Source of the DNA: Clostridia bacterium | GTDB taxonomy: Bacteria; Bacillota; Clostridia; Christensenellales; CAG-138 | Direction: 5' to 3' | Assembly (NCBI GenBank): GCA_017554455.1 | Contig: JAFZIH010000075.1 | Span: forward strand, 1 to 47,416 | DNA length: 47,416 bases | Part shown: positions 16,932 to 24,991 of the stretch, piece by piece | How positions within the stretch are numbered: position 1 is the stretch's first letter | Layout of the letters: every line of letters begins with the position of its first letter | Translations under genes and position numbers: made by a program | The notes under the pieces: generated by a model | The model's input: the letters and a program-made list of their open reading frames with translations, nothing else | What the model was told of the DNA's origin: nothing | Database searches by the model: none

Positions 16932-17714
16932 ATGGAAGTCCTGGCTAAACTCAACAGTCCGGTCATGTACCTGATCTGCGGCGGCATCGTTCTGATCGTC
17001 GCGGTCATCTGCATGATCTTCGCCGTGCGCGCCTATCGCGCGGGCAAGGCGATCGGGATCGACGTCTCAAAGATGAAACGGGTCATCATCGCAAGCGCGA
17101 CGTTTGCGGTGCTGCCGAGCGTGGGGATCCTGCTCGGCGTGATCGCTCTTTCCGGCAGTCTCGGCACGCCGTGGCCGTGGCTCCGGCTTTCGGTCATCGG
17201 CGCGCTGCACTATGAAACGCAGGTCGCGGAAGCGGCGGCGGAGTCGGTCGGCATGGTTAAACTATCCGCGTCGGCAATGACGGCGCAGGGCTTTTCGACG
17301 ATCGCGCTTTTGATGAGCTTCTGTATCATCTGGGGCATGGTGCTGATGATCTTCAACGGCAAGGCATATTCGACCAAGCTCGTGCTGCCGAAGCCCGAGA
17401 CGGCCGAGCCGGACGGAAAGAAGAAAAAGCTGAATCTCAAGGCATTCGGAGACACGGCGATGACCGCCATGTTCATCGGCCTCGTCTCCGCCTATATCGC
17501 AAGCTATATCGGGCAGATCGTATCCTCGAACGGGCTCTTTACCTTTACGGGCGATTGGCTGCCTCTTGCGGTCGCGTGCGTATCGGCGCTTGCCATGGCG
17601 GTCTTTCTGCTCATCAGGGAGAAATGCAAGGCGGACTGGATCGACAGCTTTTCGATCGCAGGCAGCATGCTGATCGCCATGACCGCCGCGATCTTCCTCG
17701 GAAAGCTTGCATAG
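16932..17714 (+). CDS. DUF5058-family membrane protein
   Basis: The 260-residue protein has about six hydrophobic helices. The N-terminal helix (residues 10-32) is followed by KRVIIASATFAVLPSVGILLG, a conserved block that also contains GTPWPWLRLSVIG. The C-terminal half adds further helices with a lysine-rich cytoplasmic loop between (DGKKKKLNLKAFGD). The function of DUF5058 is unknown to me. It sits directly before a second membrane protein and an M20 peptidase, with tight spacing and overlap, so a two-part carrier for the peptide or amide that the peptidase hydrolyses is a reasonable idea. Confidence 0.8.
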   Translation: MEVLAKLNSPVMYLICGGIVLIVAVICMIFAVRAYRAGKAIGIDVSKMKRVIIASATFAVLPSVGILLGVIALSGSLGTPWPWLRLSVIGALHYETQVAEAAAESVGMVKLSASAMTAQGFSTIALLMSFCIIWGMVLMIFNGKAYSTKLVLPKPETAEPDGKKKKLNLKAFGDTAMTAMFIGLVSAYIASYIGQIVSSNGLFTFTGDWLPLAVACVSALAMAVFLLIREKCKADWIDSFSIAGSMLIAMTAAIFLGKLA

Positions 17715-17724
17715 GAGGTGCGAT

Positions 17725-18414
17725 ATGGAACAGAAAAACACACAGTATGAAGCGTATCTCTCCGCAACACATAAGCTCGGTCGGTGGCTGACCGTCCTTG
17801 TACTGATCCTTCTCCTTGCGGCGCCGTTTGCGATCGGGCTGTATCTTTCCGCAATGCCGAACCTCGGCGCGGCGATCAAAGCGTTCCTGGGCGTCGGGCT
17901 TGTGTACCTTGTCAGCGGCATCGTCGAGTATCTCATCTATGTGCCGATGCTCGGCGCGGGCGGAAGCTACCTCGCGTTCATGACCGGCAACCTGATCAAC
18001 ATGAAGATCCCCTGCGCGATCAACGCGCGCGACATCGTCGGCGTCAAGTCCGGCACGCCGGAAAACGAGATCATCGCGACGCTGTCGATCGCGACGTCCT
18101 CGCTCGTGACGATCCTCGTGCTCGCCGCGGGCGTGATCCTGATGATCCCGCTGCAGCCGGTCCTGCAGTCCCCGACGCTGCAGCCCGCATTTGAAAACGT
18201 CGTGCCCGCGCTGTTCGGCGCAATGGCTTGCAAGTATTACCGCATGAACCGCACCGTCGCGCTGATCGTGCTCGCATGCATGTCGCTGCTCTTTATCCTT
18301 GTGCCGGGCTTGATCGGCTCGACCTCCATGATGGTCATTCCGAGCGGCGCGCTTGCGATCGTGCTCGCGTATCTCGGCTTCCGCAGACAGCAGAAAGCGG
18401 AGGGCAGCTTATGA
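17725..18414 (+). CDS. Polytopic membrane protein paired with DUF5058
   Basis: The 229-residue protein has about six hydrophobic segments, beginning at WLTVLVLILLLAAPFAIGLY, and a Gly-rich stretch YVPMLGAGGSYLAFMTGNLIN that could line a substrate path. I do not recognise a named family. The ATG at 17725 is preceded by GGAGGT, and its stop overlaps the start of the M20 peptidase gene (ATGA). With the DUF5058 protein it probably forms a heteromeric membrane complex. Transport of the peptidase substrate is the simplest role given the context, but this is inferred. Confidence 0.75.
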   Translation: MEQKNTQYEAYLSATHKLGRWLTVLVLILLLAAPFAIGLYLSAMPNLGAAIKAFLGVGLVYLVSGIVEYLIYVPMLGAGGSYLAFMTGNLINMKIPCAINARDIVGVKSGTPENEIIATLSIATSSLVTILVLAAGVILMIPLQPVLQSPTLQPAFENVVPALFGAMACKYYRMNRTVALIVLACMSLLFILVPGLIGSTSMMVIPSGALAIVLAYLGFRRQQKAEGSL

Positions 18415-19847
18415 TCGCGCTGTATATCGCACTCGGGCTGCTCGGCGTGCTGATTCTGCTTGTGCTGATCGCCGTGATCCGGACTCTGCTCCAGCCGAAA
18501 AAAGTCTCCGCGTGGGAACCGAAGCGCGATCCCGAACGCGAACTGGCCTATGCCGAAACGCTTGCGAAGATGGTGCGGTATGAGACCGTCTCCCAAAAGG
18601 GCGAGATCCGGCGGGAGAAGTTTCTGGGCTTCCATACGCTTCTCGAAGAGCTGTTCCCGCTCGTGCATGCAAACCTCGAAAAGATCGAGATCGACGGCAG
18701 TCTGCTCTTTCATTGGAAGGGCAAGGCAAACGACCGGCCGCTCGTGCTGATGGGGCATCAGGATGTGGTTCCCGCCGAGGGCGAATGGGAGCATCCGCCG
18801 TTCTCCGGCGATATCGAAAACGGCAGAGTATGGGGACGCGGCAGCGCCGACGACAAATGCTCCGTTATGGCGTTTTTCCAAGCCGTCGAGGAGCTTTTGA
18901 AGCAGGACTTCGTACCGGAGCAGGACGTCTGGCTTTCGACCTCCAACACCGAGGAGGTCGGCGGCGACGGCTGCCCGAAGCTTGTCGAAGAGCTCATTCG
19001 CCGCGGCGTCAGGCCGTACATCGTCAACGATGAGGGCGGCTCGATCGTCACCGAGCCGATGGCGGGCATCATCGGCAACTACGCCATGATCGGCGTGCTC
19101 GAAAAGGGACAGGGAAATCTTCTGATCTCCGCAAGATCGAACGGCGGACATTCGAGTTATCCGCCGAAAAACTCCCCGATCGTGCGGCTTTCTAAATTTG
19201 TGACCGAGTTAAGCCAACACAGCCCGATGCGTTCCCAAATGAACCGGCAGGCGAAGGAGATGTTTGAGGCGATGGCGCCGTACGGACCGTTTTATCTGCG
19301 GCTGCTGTTCGGCAATCTCTGGCTGTTCAAGCCGCTTCTTGTCAAGCTCATGCCGTCGATCTCCCCGCAGGCGGCGGCACTCCTGAAAACGACGGTCGCG
19401 CCGACGATGCAGACCGGTTCCGACGGGTGCAACGTCCTTCCGCAGGAAGCGACGCTGACACTGAACCTCCGTTACATCCTGCATCAGGGCATGGCGGAAA
19501 GCAACGCCGCGATCGAACGGCTTGCGAAAAAGTACGATCTTACGGTAAAGGTCATTGACGCATACGATTTCTGCGAGCCGGTCGATACGCAAAGCGACGC
19601 GTTCCGGCTCGTCGAACGGGTGATCGGCGAGGTGTTCCCGAATCTTCCGTGCATCCCGTACGTCATGACCGGCGGCACGGATGCGCGGCATTATCAGAGG
19701 ATTTGCGGCGCCTGCATCCGCTTCTCCCCGGTCGTGTACGGCCCGGCGCAGATGAAGGGCATGCACGGGCTCAACGAGTATCTCGATACCTACAGCTTGC
19801 CCGGCGCGGTCGATTATTACAGAACGCTGATCCAACGGAACGTGTAA
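18411..19847 (+). CDS. M20-family metallopeptidase, membrane-anchored
   Basis: This 478-residue protein begins with one hydrophobic helix (residues 2-24), then a zinc peptidase domain. Metal-binding and catalytic positions are visible: His116 and Asp118 in LMGHQDVVP, the bridging Asp near 147 in RGSADDK, and a Glu-Glu pair near 181 in SNTEEVGGDG. A C-terminal His lies in MKGMHGLNEYL. A dimerisation domain is inserted around 240-350. M20 enzymes hydrolyse di- or tripeptides, acylated amino acids or other amides. I chose ATG 18411 because it overlaps the previous stop and starts the membrane helix; the longer frame from 18228 is not protein-like. Confidence 0.92.
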   Translation: MIALYIALGLLGVLILLVLIAVIRTLLQPKKVSAWEPKRDPERELAYAETLAKMVRYETVSQKGEIRREKFLGFHTLLEELFPLVHANLEKIEIDGSLLFHWKGKANDRPLVLMGHQDVVPAEGEWEHPPFSGDIENGRVWGRGSADDKCSVMAFFQAVEELLKQDFVPEQDVWLSTSNTEEVGGDGCPKLVEELIRRGVRPYIVNDEGGSIVTEPMAGIIGNYAMIGVLEKGQGNLLISARSNGGHSSYPPKNSPIVRLSKFVTELSQHSPMRSQMNRQAKEMFEAMAPYGPFYLRLLFGNLWLFKPLLVKLMPSISPQAAALLKTTVAPTMQTGSDGCNVLPQEATLTLNLRYILHQGMAESNAAIERLAKKYDLTVKVIDAYDFCEPVDTQSDAFRLVERVIGEVFPNLPCIPYVMTGGTDARHYQRICGACIRFSPVVYGPAQMKGMHGLNEYLDTYSLPGAVDYYRTLIQRNV

Positions 19848-19862
19848 ACGCGGAGGTGCGAT

Positions 19863-20534
19863 ATGACGCTGTATGACCGGCTGACGGAGGTCCAAGACGA
19901 AGAATACCGGGCGTTCATGGTGAATCTGGTTCCCAACGTCCCGCCCGAAACGATCGTCGGTGTGCGTACGCCCGCCATGCGCGCGATCGCAAAGGAGCTC
20001 AGCAAAAGCCCGGACCGGGACGCGTTTCTTTCGACCCTGCCGCATCCGTATTACGAGGAAAACCTGATCCACTTCTTCGTGCTTGCCGAGATCAAGGACT
20101 TCGATGAATGTGTAACGCGCGTGGAAGCGTTCCTGCCGTACGTAGACTGCTGGCCGGTCAGCGATCAGGCGACGCCGAAGGCGTTCCGCAAGAATCACGA
20201 AAAGCTTTTGCCCTATATCGAAAAGTGGATCGTGTCGGAGCACGTCTATACGGCGCGGTTCGGTCTGCGCATGCTGATGAACGAATTCCTCGACGCGGAT
20301 TTCAAGCCGGAATACCTTGCGCTTGCGGCGTCCGCAAAGGGCGAAGATTATTATCTCAAAATGATGGTCGCGTGGTATTTCGCGACGGCGCTTGCCAAAC
20401 AGTACGACGAAACGGTTCCCTATATCGAACAGCGCCGCCTCGACCCTTGGGTGCACAAAAAAGCCATTCAAAAAGCGATCGAAAGCTACCGCGTCACCGA
20501 CGCGCACAAGGAATACTTGAAAACACTGAGATAA
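19863..20534 (+). CDS. AlkD-like DNA alkylation repair protein
   Basis: The 223-residue all-helical protein belongs to the AlkD HEAT-repeat DNA glycosylases, which excise 3- and 7-alkylpurines. Typical positions are GVRTPAMRAIAKEL near the N-terminus, YYEENLIHFFVLA, VDCWPVSD (the Trp-Pro and Asp of the active-site groove) and the C-terminal helix WVHKKAIQKAIES. It has a GGAGGT site and lies 15 bases after the M20 gene, so it is probably carried on the same transcript although its function is unrelated. Confidence 0.9.
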   Translation: MTLYDRLTEVQDEEYRAFMVNLVPNVPPETIVGVRTPAMRAIAKELSKSPDRDAFLSTLPHPYYEENLIHFFVLAEIKDFDECVTRVEAFLPYVDCWPVSDQATPKAFRKNHEKLLPYIEKWIVSEHVYTARFGLRMLMNEFLDADFKPEYLALAASAKGEDYYLKMMVAWYFATALAKQYDETVPYIEQRRLDPWVHKKAIQKAIESYRVTDAHKEYLKTLR

Positions 20535-20546
20535 AGAGAGAACGAC

Positions 20547-20762
20547 ATGAGATCCATTCTGATCAAAGACACGACGCGCGAGGAGCGTGAAAAGATCGTC
20601 CGACAGGCGCTTTGGGGCGGCTGTGGATCGGAGTGCGAGTTCTGCTCCGGCTGCGACAATATGGGCGGCGGGCGGATCGACGAGATGTATCAGCCGTATA
20701 TCGACGGCGAGAAGGAGATCGCGGAGATCAACGCGGCGTATCGCGCGCCGTTCGTGCGGTGA
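20547..20762 (+). CDS. Small four-cysteine protein
   Basis: The 71-residue protein carries a tight cluster, C-x3-C-x2-C-x2-C, in GGCGSECEFCSGCDNMGGG, suited to binding zinc or an Fe-S cluster. The C-terminal part, MYQPYIDGEKEIAEINAAYR, looks helical. Similar small proteins occur in Clostridia as far as I remember, but I know of no function. It follows AlkD by 12 bases with an AGAGAG ribosome site and is the last gene of that operon. Confidence 0.7.
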   Translation: MRSILIKDTTREEREKIVRQALWGGCGSECEFCSGCDNMGGGRIDEMYQPYIDGEKEIAEINAAYRAPFVR

Positions 20763-20793
20763 GGGGATCGATCCGCAGACGCGCGAACGCGTA

Positions 20794-20822
20794 TTGACGG
20801 TTCGGCTTGCAGACAATATAAT
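20794..20822 (+). promoter_or_regulatory. Strong promoter of the LRR lipoprotein operon
   Basis: TTGACG at 20794-20799 and TATAAT at 20817-20822 are 17 bp apart. The leader is about 35 bases and ends with a GGGAGG ribosome site before ATG 20864. Confidence 0.85.
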
Positions 20823-20863
20823 CTGCATATCAACGGAATGACAGGATTGCGGGAGGTTGGAGT

Positions 20864-21985
20864 ATGAGGATCATCAAAAGGAAATCCGTCGCGCTGATCG
20901 CAGCGCTGCTGTCGCTTTGCCTTGTGCTGCCGGTCGCGTGCTGGTGGGAACAGTCGGAAATCGTCGTTCTCCCGCCGGAAGATCCGACGAGCGTTCCGAC
21001 GTCGACTTTGGTTTCGGAGACCGATTCACCGGCGCCCGCAACGCCGACGCCGGTCCCGGATACGCCCGCGCCTGCGCCGGAAACGCCGACGTCTGCGCCG
21101 AATACGCCGACGGCCCCGGCAACGCCGATCCCTTCGACCTTTCTGTTCGGCGGGGCGGAGCTGCCGACCGGTATTACCGAGATTGACACGAGCACCGTCG
21201 GCGCAAACGGCGTCAAGGTCGTCGGAGAACGCTCGGATATCAAGCATATCACGCGTGAAGAGGTGAAGGTGCTGGTCAATCTTTGCCCGAATATCCGCAA
21301 GCTCGACCTCGATTACTGCTATCTGGACGACTATGCGCCGCTTGCGAAACTGACCGAGCTGACTTCGCTTTCGCTGATGACCTGCGGAAATCAGGAAGAC
21401 GGCGTCAAGCTGACGAACATCGACTGGATCGCGTCGCTTACGAATCTCAGACAGCTGAATCTGTGCCACAATGCCATCGACGATATCAGCGCGATCGCGG
21501 GTCTGGATCAGCTGGAATATCTGAACCTTGCCGACAACGATCTTCGCGACGAACAGCTGAAGTACCTGACCGGATTGTACAAGCTCAGGGAACTGGATCT
21601 GTATCAACTGCCGAAGCTGACGGACGTTTCGCCGCTTGCAAAACTTTCGGCGCTGGAATATCTGCACCTCGGTCAGGATCATTCGATCGAAACCGTAAAA
21701 CCGCTGACAGGTCTGGACAACCTGAGAAAGCTTCGGCTCAACGACACGGCCGTGGAAGACATCGGTTATATCGGCGATTTCACAGCGCTTCGATATCTGG
21801 ATCTGTCCAAATGCAGCCGGAACGCCTCTGCATACTATGCGCTGAAGGACTGCAAGAAACTCAAAGCAGTCACGATTTCCGACGCGACCGAGGACGTAAA
21901 GAACGTCTTTTATGACCTGTCTCCCATCGAACTGTGGGCAAAGTGGAACGATTCATCTTCGCGGCTGGTTCCGCCGAAGCACTGA
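20864..21985 (+). CDS. Leucine-rich-repeat surface lipoprotein
   Basis: The 373-residue protein starts with a lipoprotein signal peptide ending LPVAC (lipid-anchored Cys26). Residues 40-92 are a Pro/Thr/Ala-rich stalk of repeated TPTPVPDTP-like units, as in wall-spanning linkers. Residues about 125-345 form leucine-rich repeats of 21-23 residues, such as LTELTSLSLM, LTNLRQLNLCHNAIDDISAI and LDQLEYLNLADNDL. These are the SDS22/internalin-like repeats also seen in the TIR membrane proteins at 24992-30899. Such proteins usually bind other proteins or glycans at the surface; the ligand is unknown. Confidence 0.88.
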   Translation: MRIIKRKSVALIAALLSLCLVLPVACWWEQSEIVVLPPEDPTSVPTSTLVSETDSPAPATPTPVPDTPAPAPETPTSAPNTPTAPATPIPSTFLFGGAELPTGITEIDTSTVGANGVKVVGERSDIKHITREEVKVLVNLCPNIRKLDLDYCYLDDYAPLAKLTELTSLSLMTCGNQEDGVKLTNIDWIASLTNLRQLNLCHNAIDDISAIAGLDQLEYLNLADNDLRDEQLKYLTGLYKLRELDLYQLPKLTDVSPLAKLSALEYLHLGQDHSIETVKPLTGLDNLRKLRLNDTAVEDIGYIGDFTALRYLDLSKCSRNASAYYALKDCKKLKAVTISDATEDVKNVFYDLSPIELWAKWNDSSSRLVPPKH

Positions 21986-22041
21986 AAAAGCGGCATGAAA
22001 GCGGCGACAAGAGAAAAACTTACGGAGGTTGCAAGAAGTTT

Positions 22042-22431
22042 ATGCTGCAAATCGGAATGAAGGGACATCTTGAAAGGACAGTGACAGCGGACCTGTCGGC
22101 AAAGGTCTGGGGCAGCGGCGCGGTGGACGTGTATGCGACGCCGTGCATGATCGCGCTCGTCGAGGAGACGGCGTGGAGAAGCGTGCAGGACGGGCTGGAG
22201 CCGGGGCAGGCGACGGTCGGAACGCGGCTCGACGTCGCGCACCTTGCCGCAACGCCGATCGGCATGAAAGTATGGTGCGACACGGAATTGATCGAGATCG
22301 ACCGCAGAAAGCTCGTGTTCGCGGTGACGGCCTATGATGAGACGGGCAAGATCGCGGAGGGCACGCACGAGCGTTTTATCGTCGACGTCGAGAAGTTTCA
22401 GACGAAAGCGAACGCGAAAGCCGCAAAGTGA
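22042..22431 (+). CDS. FlK-like hotdog thioesterase
   Basis: The 129-residue protein matches the fluoroacetyl-CoA thioesterase FlK in layout. The catalytic Thr falls in YATPCM, the Glu in LVEETAW and the His in DVAHLAATPIGM, followed by GTHERFIVDVEKF. Such hotdog-fold enzymes hydrolyse small acyl-CoAs. In most bacteria the real substrate is not fluoroacetyl-CoA; the nearest use may be general acyl-CoA clean-up. GGAGGTT lies about 12 bases before the ATG. The gene follows the LRR lipoprotein after 56 bases and probably shares its promoter. Confidence 0.85.
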   Translation: MLQIGMKGHLERTVTADLSAKVWGSGAVDVYATPCMIALVEETAWRSVQDGLEPGQATVGTRLDVAHLAATPIGMKVWCDTELIEIDRRKLVFAVTAYDETGKIAEGTHERFIVDVEKFQTKANAKAAK

Positions 22432-22445
22432 GGCAGGAGCAAACG

Positions 22446-22826
22446 ATGGAATGCAACGGTATCGACCTTCGACCGCATCACGCGCTGTGCGCACAGTTTT
22501 TTGAAGGGAAAGGGTACAGCGAGCAGTTTGTCGCGCATATGTACGGCGTGTTGGCGACGCTGGAACGCGGCGGCGTTGTCACGCTTACCGACGGGTGCGA
22601 CGCAATCTGCGCGGGCTGTCCGAACAACCGGGACGGCGTCTGCGAGACCGACGAAAAGGTGAAAGCCATCGACCGCCGCGCGATCGAAGCGATGGGGCTT
22701 TCGTTCGGCGACACGCTCCCGTGGCGCGACCTTTCGGCGCTTGCAAAGGAAAAAATCGTTGCGGCGGGAAAGCTAAAAGACGTCTGCCGCGACTGCGAAT
22801 GGATCGGTATCTGCGAAGGGAAATAG
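22446..22826 (+). CDS. DUF1284-family cysteine-rich protein
   Basis: The 126-residue protein begins with LRPHHALCAQFFEGKGYS, the signature of DUF1284. It has two later Cys groups, CDAICAGCPNNRDGVC and CRDCEWIGIC, that resemble ferredoxin-like Fe-S sites. The biochemical role of DUF1284 is unknown to me. An AGGAG site precedes ATG 22446; the upstream ATG at 22428 lacks one. A radical SAM gene starts two bases after its stop codon, so electron supply to that enzyme is an attractive idea but only inferred. Confidence 0.8.
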   Translation: MECNGIDLRPHHALCAQFFEGKGYSEQFVAHMYGVLATLERGGVVTLTDGCDAICAGCPNNRDGVCETDEKVKAIDRRAIEAMGLSFGDTLPWRDLSALAKEKIVAAGKLKDVCRDCEWIGICEGK

Positions 22827-22828
22827 GG

Positions 22829-23581
22829 ATGAACGAATATCTCAAAAACCTGAGCAAGATCGAGTTTGTCGTGACGGAGGCGTGCACGGGGCGCTGCAAG
22901 CATTGTCAAAACGACGAGCCGGTCCGTACTTCGGAACACATCGACACGGACGCCGCGGTCGACGCGATCGAAAAAGTCTGCGCGCATTACAGCATCAGGA
23001 CGGTGATGACCTTCGGCGGAGAGCCGCTGCTGTATCCGGACACGGTCTGCGCGATCCACAAAACCGCCGCGGAGATGGGCGCTTCTAAGCGGCAGATCAT
23101 CACGAACGGATATTTTGCAAAACAGCGCGAGCGGATCGCGGAAGTCGCGCAAAAGCTCAAAGAGAGCGGCGTCAACGATCTGCGGCTGTCCGTCGATGCG
23201 TTTCATCAGGAAACCATTCCCTTGGAACCGGTTCGGTTCTTTGCCGAATGCGCGGTCCGGGCGGGGATCCCGGTCACGCTGCAGCCCGCGTGGCTTGTAA
23301 GCGAGGAGGATCAAAACCCTTATAATGTCCGGACGAAGGAGATCCTCGGGACGTTTGAACCGCTGGGGATCCCGACGGGCTCCGGCAACGTGATCTTTCC
23401 GAGCGGCCGCGCGCTCATATACCTTCGGGAGTATTTCGATGAAAACGCCGTCGAAGCGTCTCCCTATGAGGAGGACCCAAAGGATGTCCGGGCGCTTTCG
23501 GTTCTGCCGAACGGGGACGTACTGAACGGCAACGTGTACCGGACGGACATTCTTGAAATTCTGCGGACGTATCAGCCGTAA
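22829..23581 (+). CDS. Radical SAM protein
   Basis: The 250-residue protein contains the radical SAM cluster motif C-x3-C-x2-C (Cys19, Cys23, Cys26 in TEACTGRCKHC) and the SAM-binding GGEP near residue 64. It ends without an extended Cys-rich SPASM domain. A short VLPNGDVLNGNVY motif near the C-terminus is typical of peptide- or protein-modifying members. The substrate is not evident; no obvious small precursor peptide lies next to it. The start follows the DUF1284 stop closely and has a GAAGGG site. Confidence 0.88.
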   Translation: MNEYLKNLSKIEFVVTEACTGRCKHCQNDEPVRTSEHIDTDAAVDAIEKVCAHYSIRTVMTFGGEPLLYPDTVCAIHKTAAEMGASKRQIITNGYFAKQRERIAEVAQKLKESGVNDLRLSVDAFHQETIPLEPVRFFAECAVRAGIPVTLQPAWLVSEEDQNPYNVRTKEILGTFEPLGIPTGSGNVIFPSGRALIYLREYFDENAVEASPYEEDPKDVRALSVLPNGDVLNGNVYRTDILEILRTYQP

Positions 23582-23597
23582 AACGGAGGAGGAAAAG

Positions 23598-23816
23598 ATG
23601 AAAAAGTGGTTGTTGGCGATCGGGATCGTTCTGATCGTCGCGAGTATCTTGTCGCTGCTGTTTGCCGCGCTGCAGCTGTTCGGGTATTATCACGTACTGG
23701 ACGGATCGGCGACGCTGTACGCGCGGTTGCACCGGCGGGCGATCGTCTCCTTTATCGTCGGCGGCGCGCTTGCTGTCGGTGCGGTTGCGTGTCTCATCCT
23801 GCGCGCGAGAAAATAA
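23598..23816 (+). CDS. Small two-helix membrane protein
   Basis: This 72-residue protein has two hydrophobic segments, about residues 3-28 and 48-68, joined by a short loop with YHVLDGSATLYARLHRR. A GGAGGAGG ribosome site lies just upstream. I recognise no family. It is probably the last gene of the LRR lipoprotein operon, since a promoter follows at 23862. Confidence 0.6.
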   Translation: MKKWLLAIGIVLIVASILSLLFAALQLFGYYHVLDGSATLYARLHRRAIVSFIVGGALAVGAVACLILRARK

Positions 23817-23861
23817 GCGAGGTCAAAGCCGAAAAAGAGGGCAAATTCGCGGAAAAGCGCC

Positions 23862-23890
23862 TTGTGAAACGGCGCGAAAAGCGGTATAAT
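23862..23890 (+). promoter_or_regulatory. Promoter of the PAP2 phosphatase gene
   Basis: TTGTGA at 23862-23867 and TATAAT at 23885-23890 are 17 bp apart. The spacer holds GGCGCGAAAAGCGG, close to the spacers of the promoters at 137 and 4803. Confidence 0.8.
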
Positions 23891-23928
23891 CGGTCTATAA
23901 AAGCCGGAGAACGGCGAGGAGGTACTGT

Positions 23929-24930
23929 ATGGGAGAAGCGGTCATCGGCGCAACATTCTTTTTTGACTGGGAAATGCAGCTCATGGAGTGGCTGCAGGCG
24001 CATATCGGCAAGACCGATATCGGATTCTGGATCCTTTCGAATCTGTCCGCGTTCGGCGAGGAGCTTTTGCTCATCGCCATCATGGGCTTTCTCTACTGGG
24101 GACTCAGCAAGGAGTTCGGCAAATACGTCGGTCTGAACGTGTTGATGGCGAACGTGTGGAACCCGATGGTCAAGAACGTGGTCCTGCGGCTCAGGCCGTA
24201 TTTCGTAGCCGCGGACAACGGGTACGCCATCGAAGCGCTGCGTCCCGTCGACAGCAGCAAGCCGCTGTACGACGTCGCCGCGCAGGGATATTCCTTCCCG
24301 AGCGGGCACTCGTCCAACGCCGTGACGATGTACGGCTCGCTTGCAGCGCATGAGAAGAAAAACAGGATCCTGTGGACGATCGCGATCGTTCTGCCGCTGC
24401 TCGTCGGCTTCTCGCGCGTGTTCGTCGGCGTGCATTATCCGACGGACGTGCTCGGCGGCTGGGTGCTCGGTATCATCATCGTGCTGCTCGTTCCGTTCCT
24501 TAAGAAAAAGATCAAAAACCGCTGGGTGTTCTACGGCGTGCTGCTTTTAACGACCCTTCCGGGCTTCTTCTACTGCAAGACGAACGACTATTTCAGCTCG
24601 TTCGGCATGCTCGTGGGCTTTATCCTCGCCGAGCCGTTTGAAGAACGGTTCGTCAAGTTCGAAAACACCAAGAATATCTTCCGCTGCATCCTGCGCACGA
24701 TCGGCGGCGCGGTCCTTTACTTCGGGCTGAACACGGTTTTGAAGATGCCGTTCCCGGACGCGCTTCTGAATCCGGCGGATCCCACTTTCCTGTCCAACCT
24801 GATCCGCACGTTGCGTTACGCGGTGGTGATCTTCATCCTCATCGGTGTCTACCCGATGCTGTTCAAGCCGACCGGCAAGCTGTGGGACAAGATCTTCGGC
24901 AAAAAGACGAAGGAAGCATCGGAGGAATAA
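23929..24930 (+). CDS. PAP2-family membrane phosphatase
   Basis: The 333-residue protein carries the three-part PAP2 active site: K82-x6-R89-P90, PSGH at 124-127 with its catalytic His, and S162-R163-x5-H169-x3-D173. It has several membrane helices, and a C-terminal extension of about 120 residues beyond the core adds more helices. PAP2 enzymes remove phosphate from lipids such as phosphatidate or undecaprenyl diphosphate, with the active site outside the membrane. A role in recycling the glycan carrier lipid is possible. The GGAGG site lies just before the ATG at 23929. Confidence 0.9.
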   Translation: MGEAVIGATFFFDWEMQLMEWLQAHIGKTDIGFWILSNLSAFGEELLLIAIMGFLYWGLSKEFGKYVGLNVLMANVWNPMVKNVVLRLRPYFVAADNGYAIEALRPVDSSKPLYDVAAQGYSFPSGHSSNAVTMYGSLAAHEKKNRILWTIAIVLPLLVGFSRVFVGVHYPTDVLGGWVLGIIIVLLVPFLKKKIKNRWVFYGVLLLTTLPGFFYCKTNDYFSSFGMLVGFILAEPFEERFVKFENTKNIFRCILRTIGGAVLYFGLNTVLKMPFPDALLNPADPTFLSNLIRTLRYAVVIFILIGVYPMLFKPTGKLWDKIFGKKTKEASEE

Positions 24931-24950
24931 AGCACTGACAAAAATCAAAA

Positions 24951-24979
24951 AGCAGACGCGATTTCGCGTCTGCTTTTTT
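24951..24979. terminator. Bidirectional terminator between convergent genes
   Basis: A ten-base perfect stem, AGCAGACGCG with CGCGTCTGCT, closes over an ATTT loop. It has an A-run before and a T-run after, so it can end both the PAP2 transcript and the leftward TIR-LRR operon. Confidence 0.9.
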
Positions 24980-24991
24980 GCGTGCTTTGGA

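Noticed and set aside
20980-21140. Repetitive stretch in the LRR lipoprotein, considered as a CRISPR or DNA repeat
   Set aside because: The repetition comes from Pro/Thr codons of a protein stalk. Units vary in length and there are no spacers.
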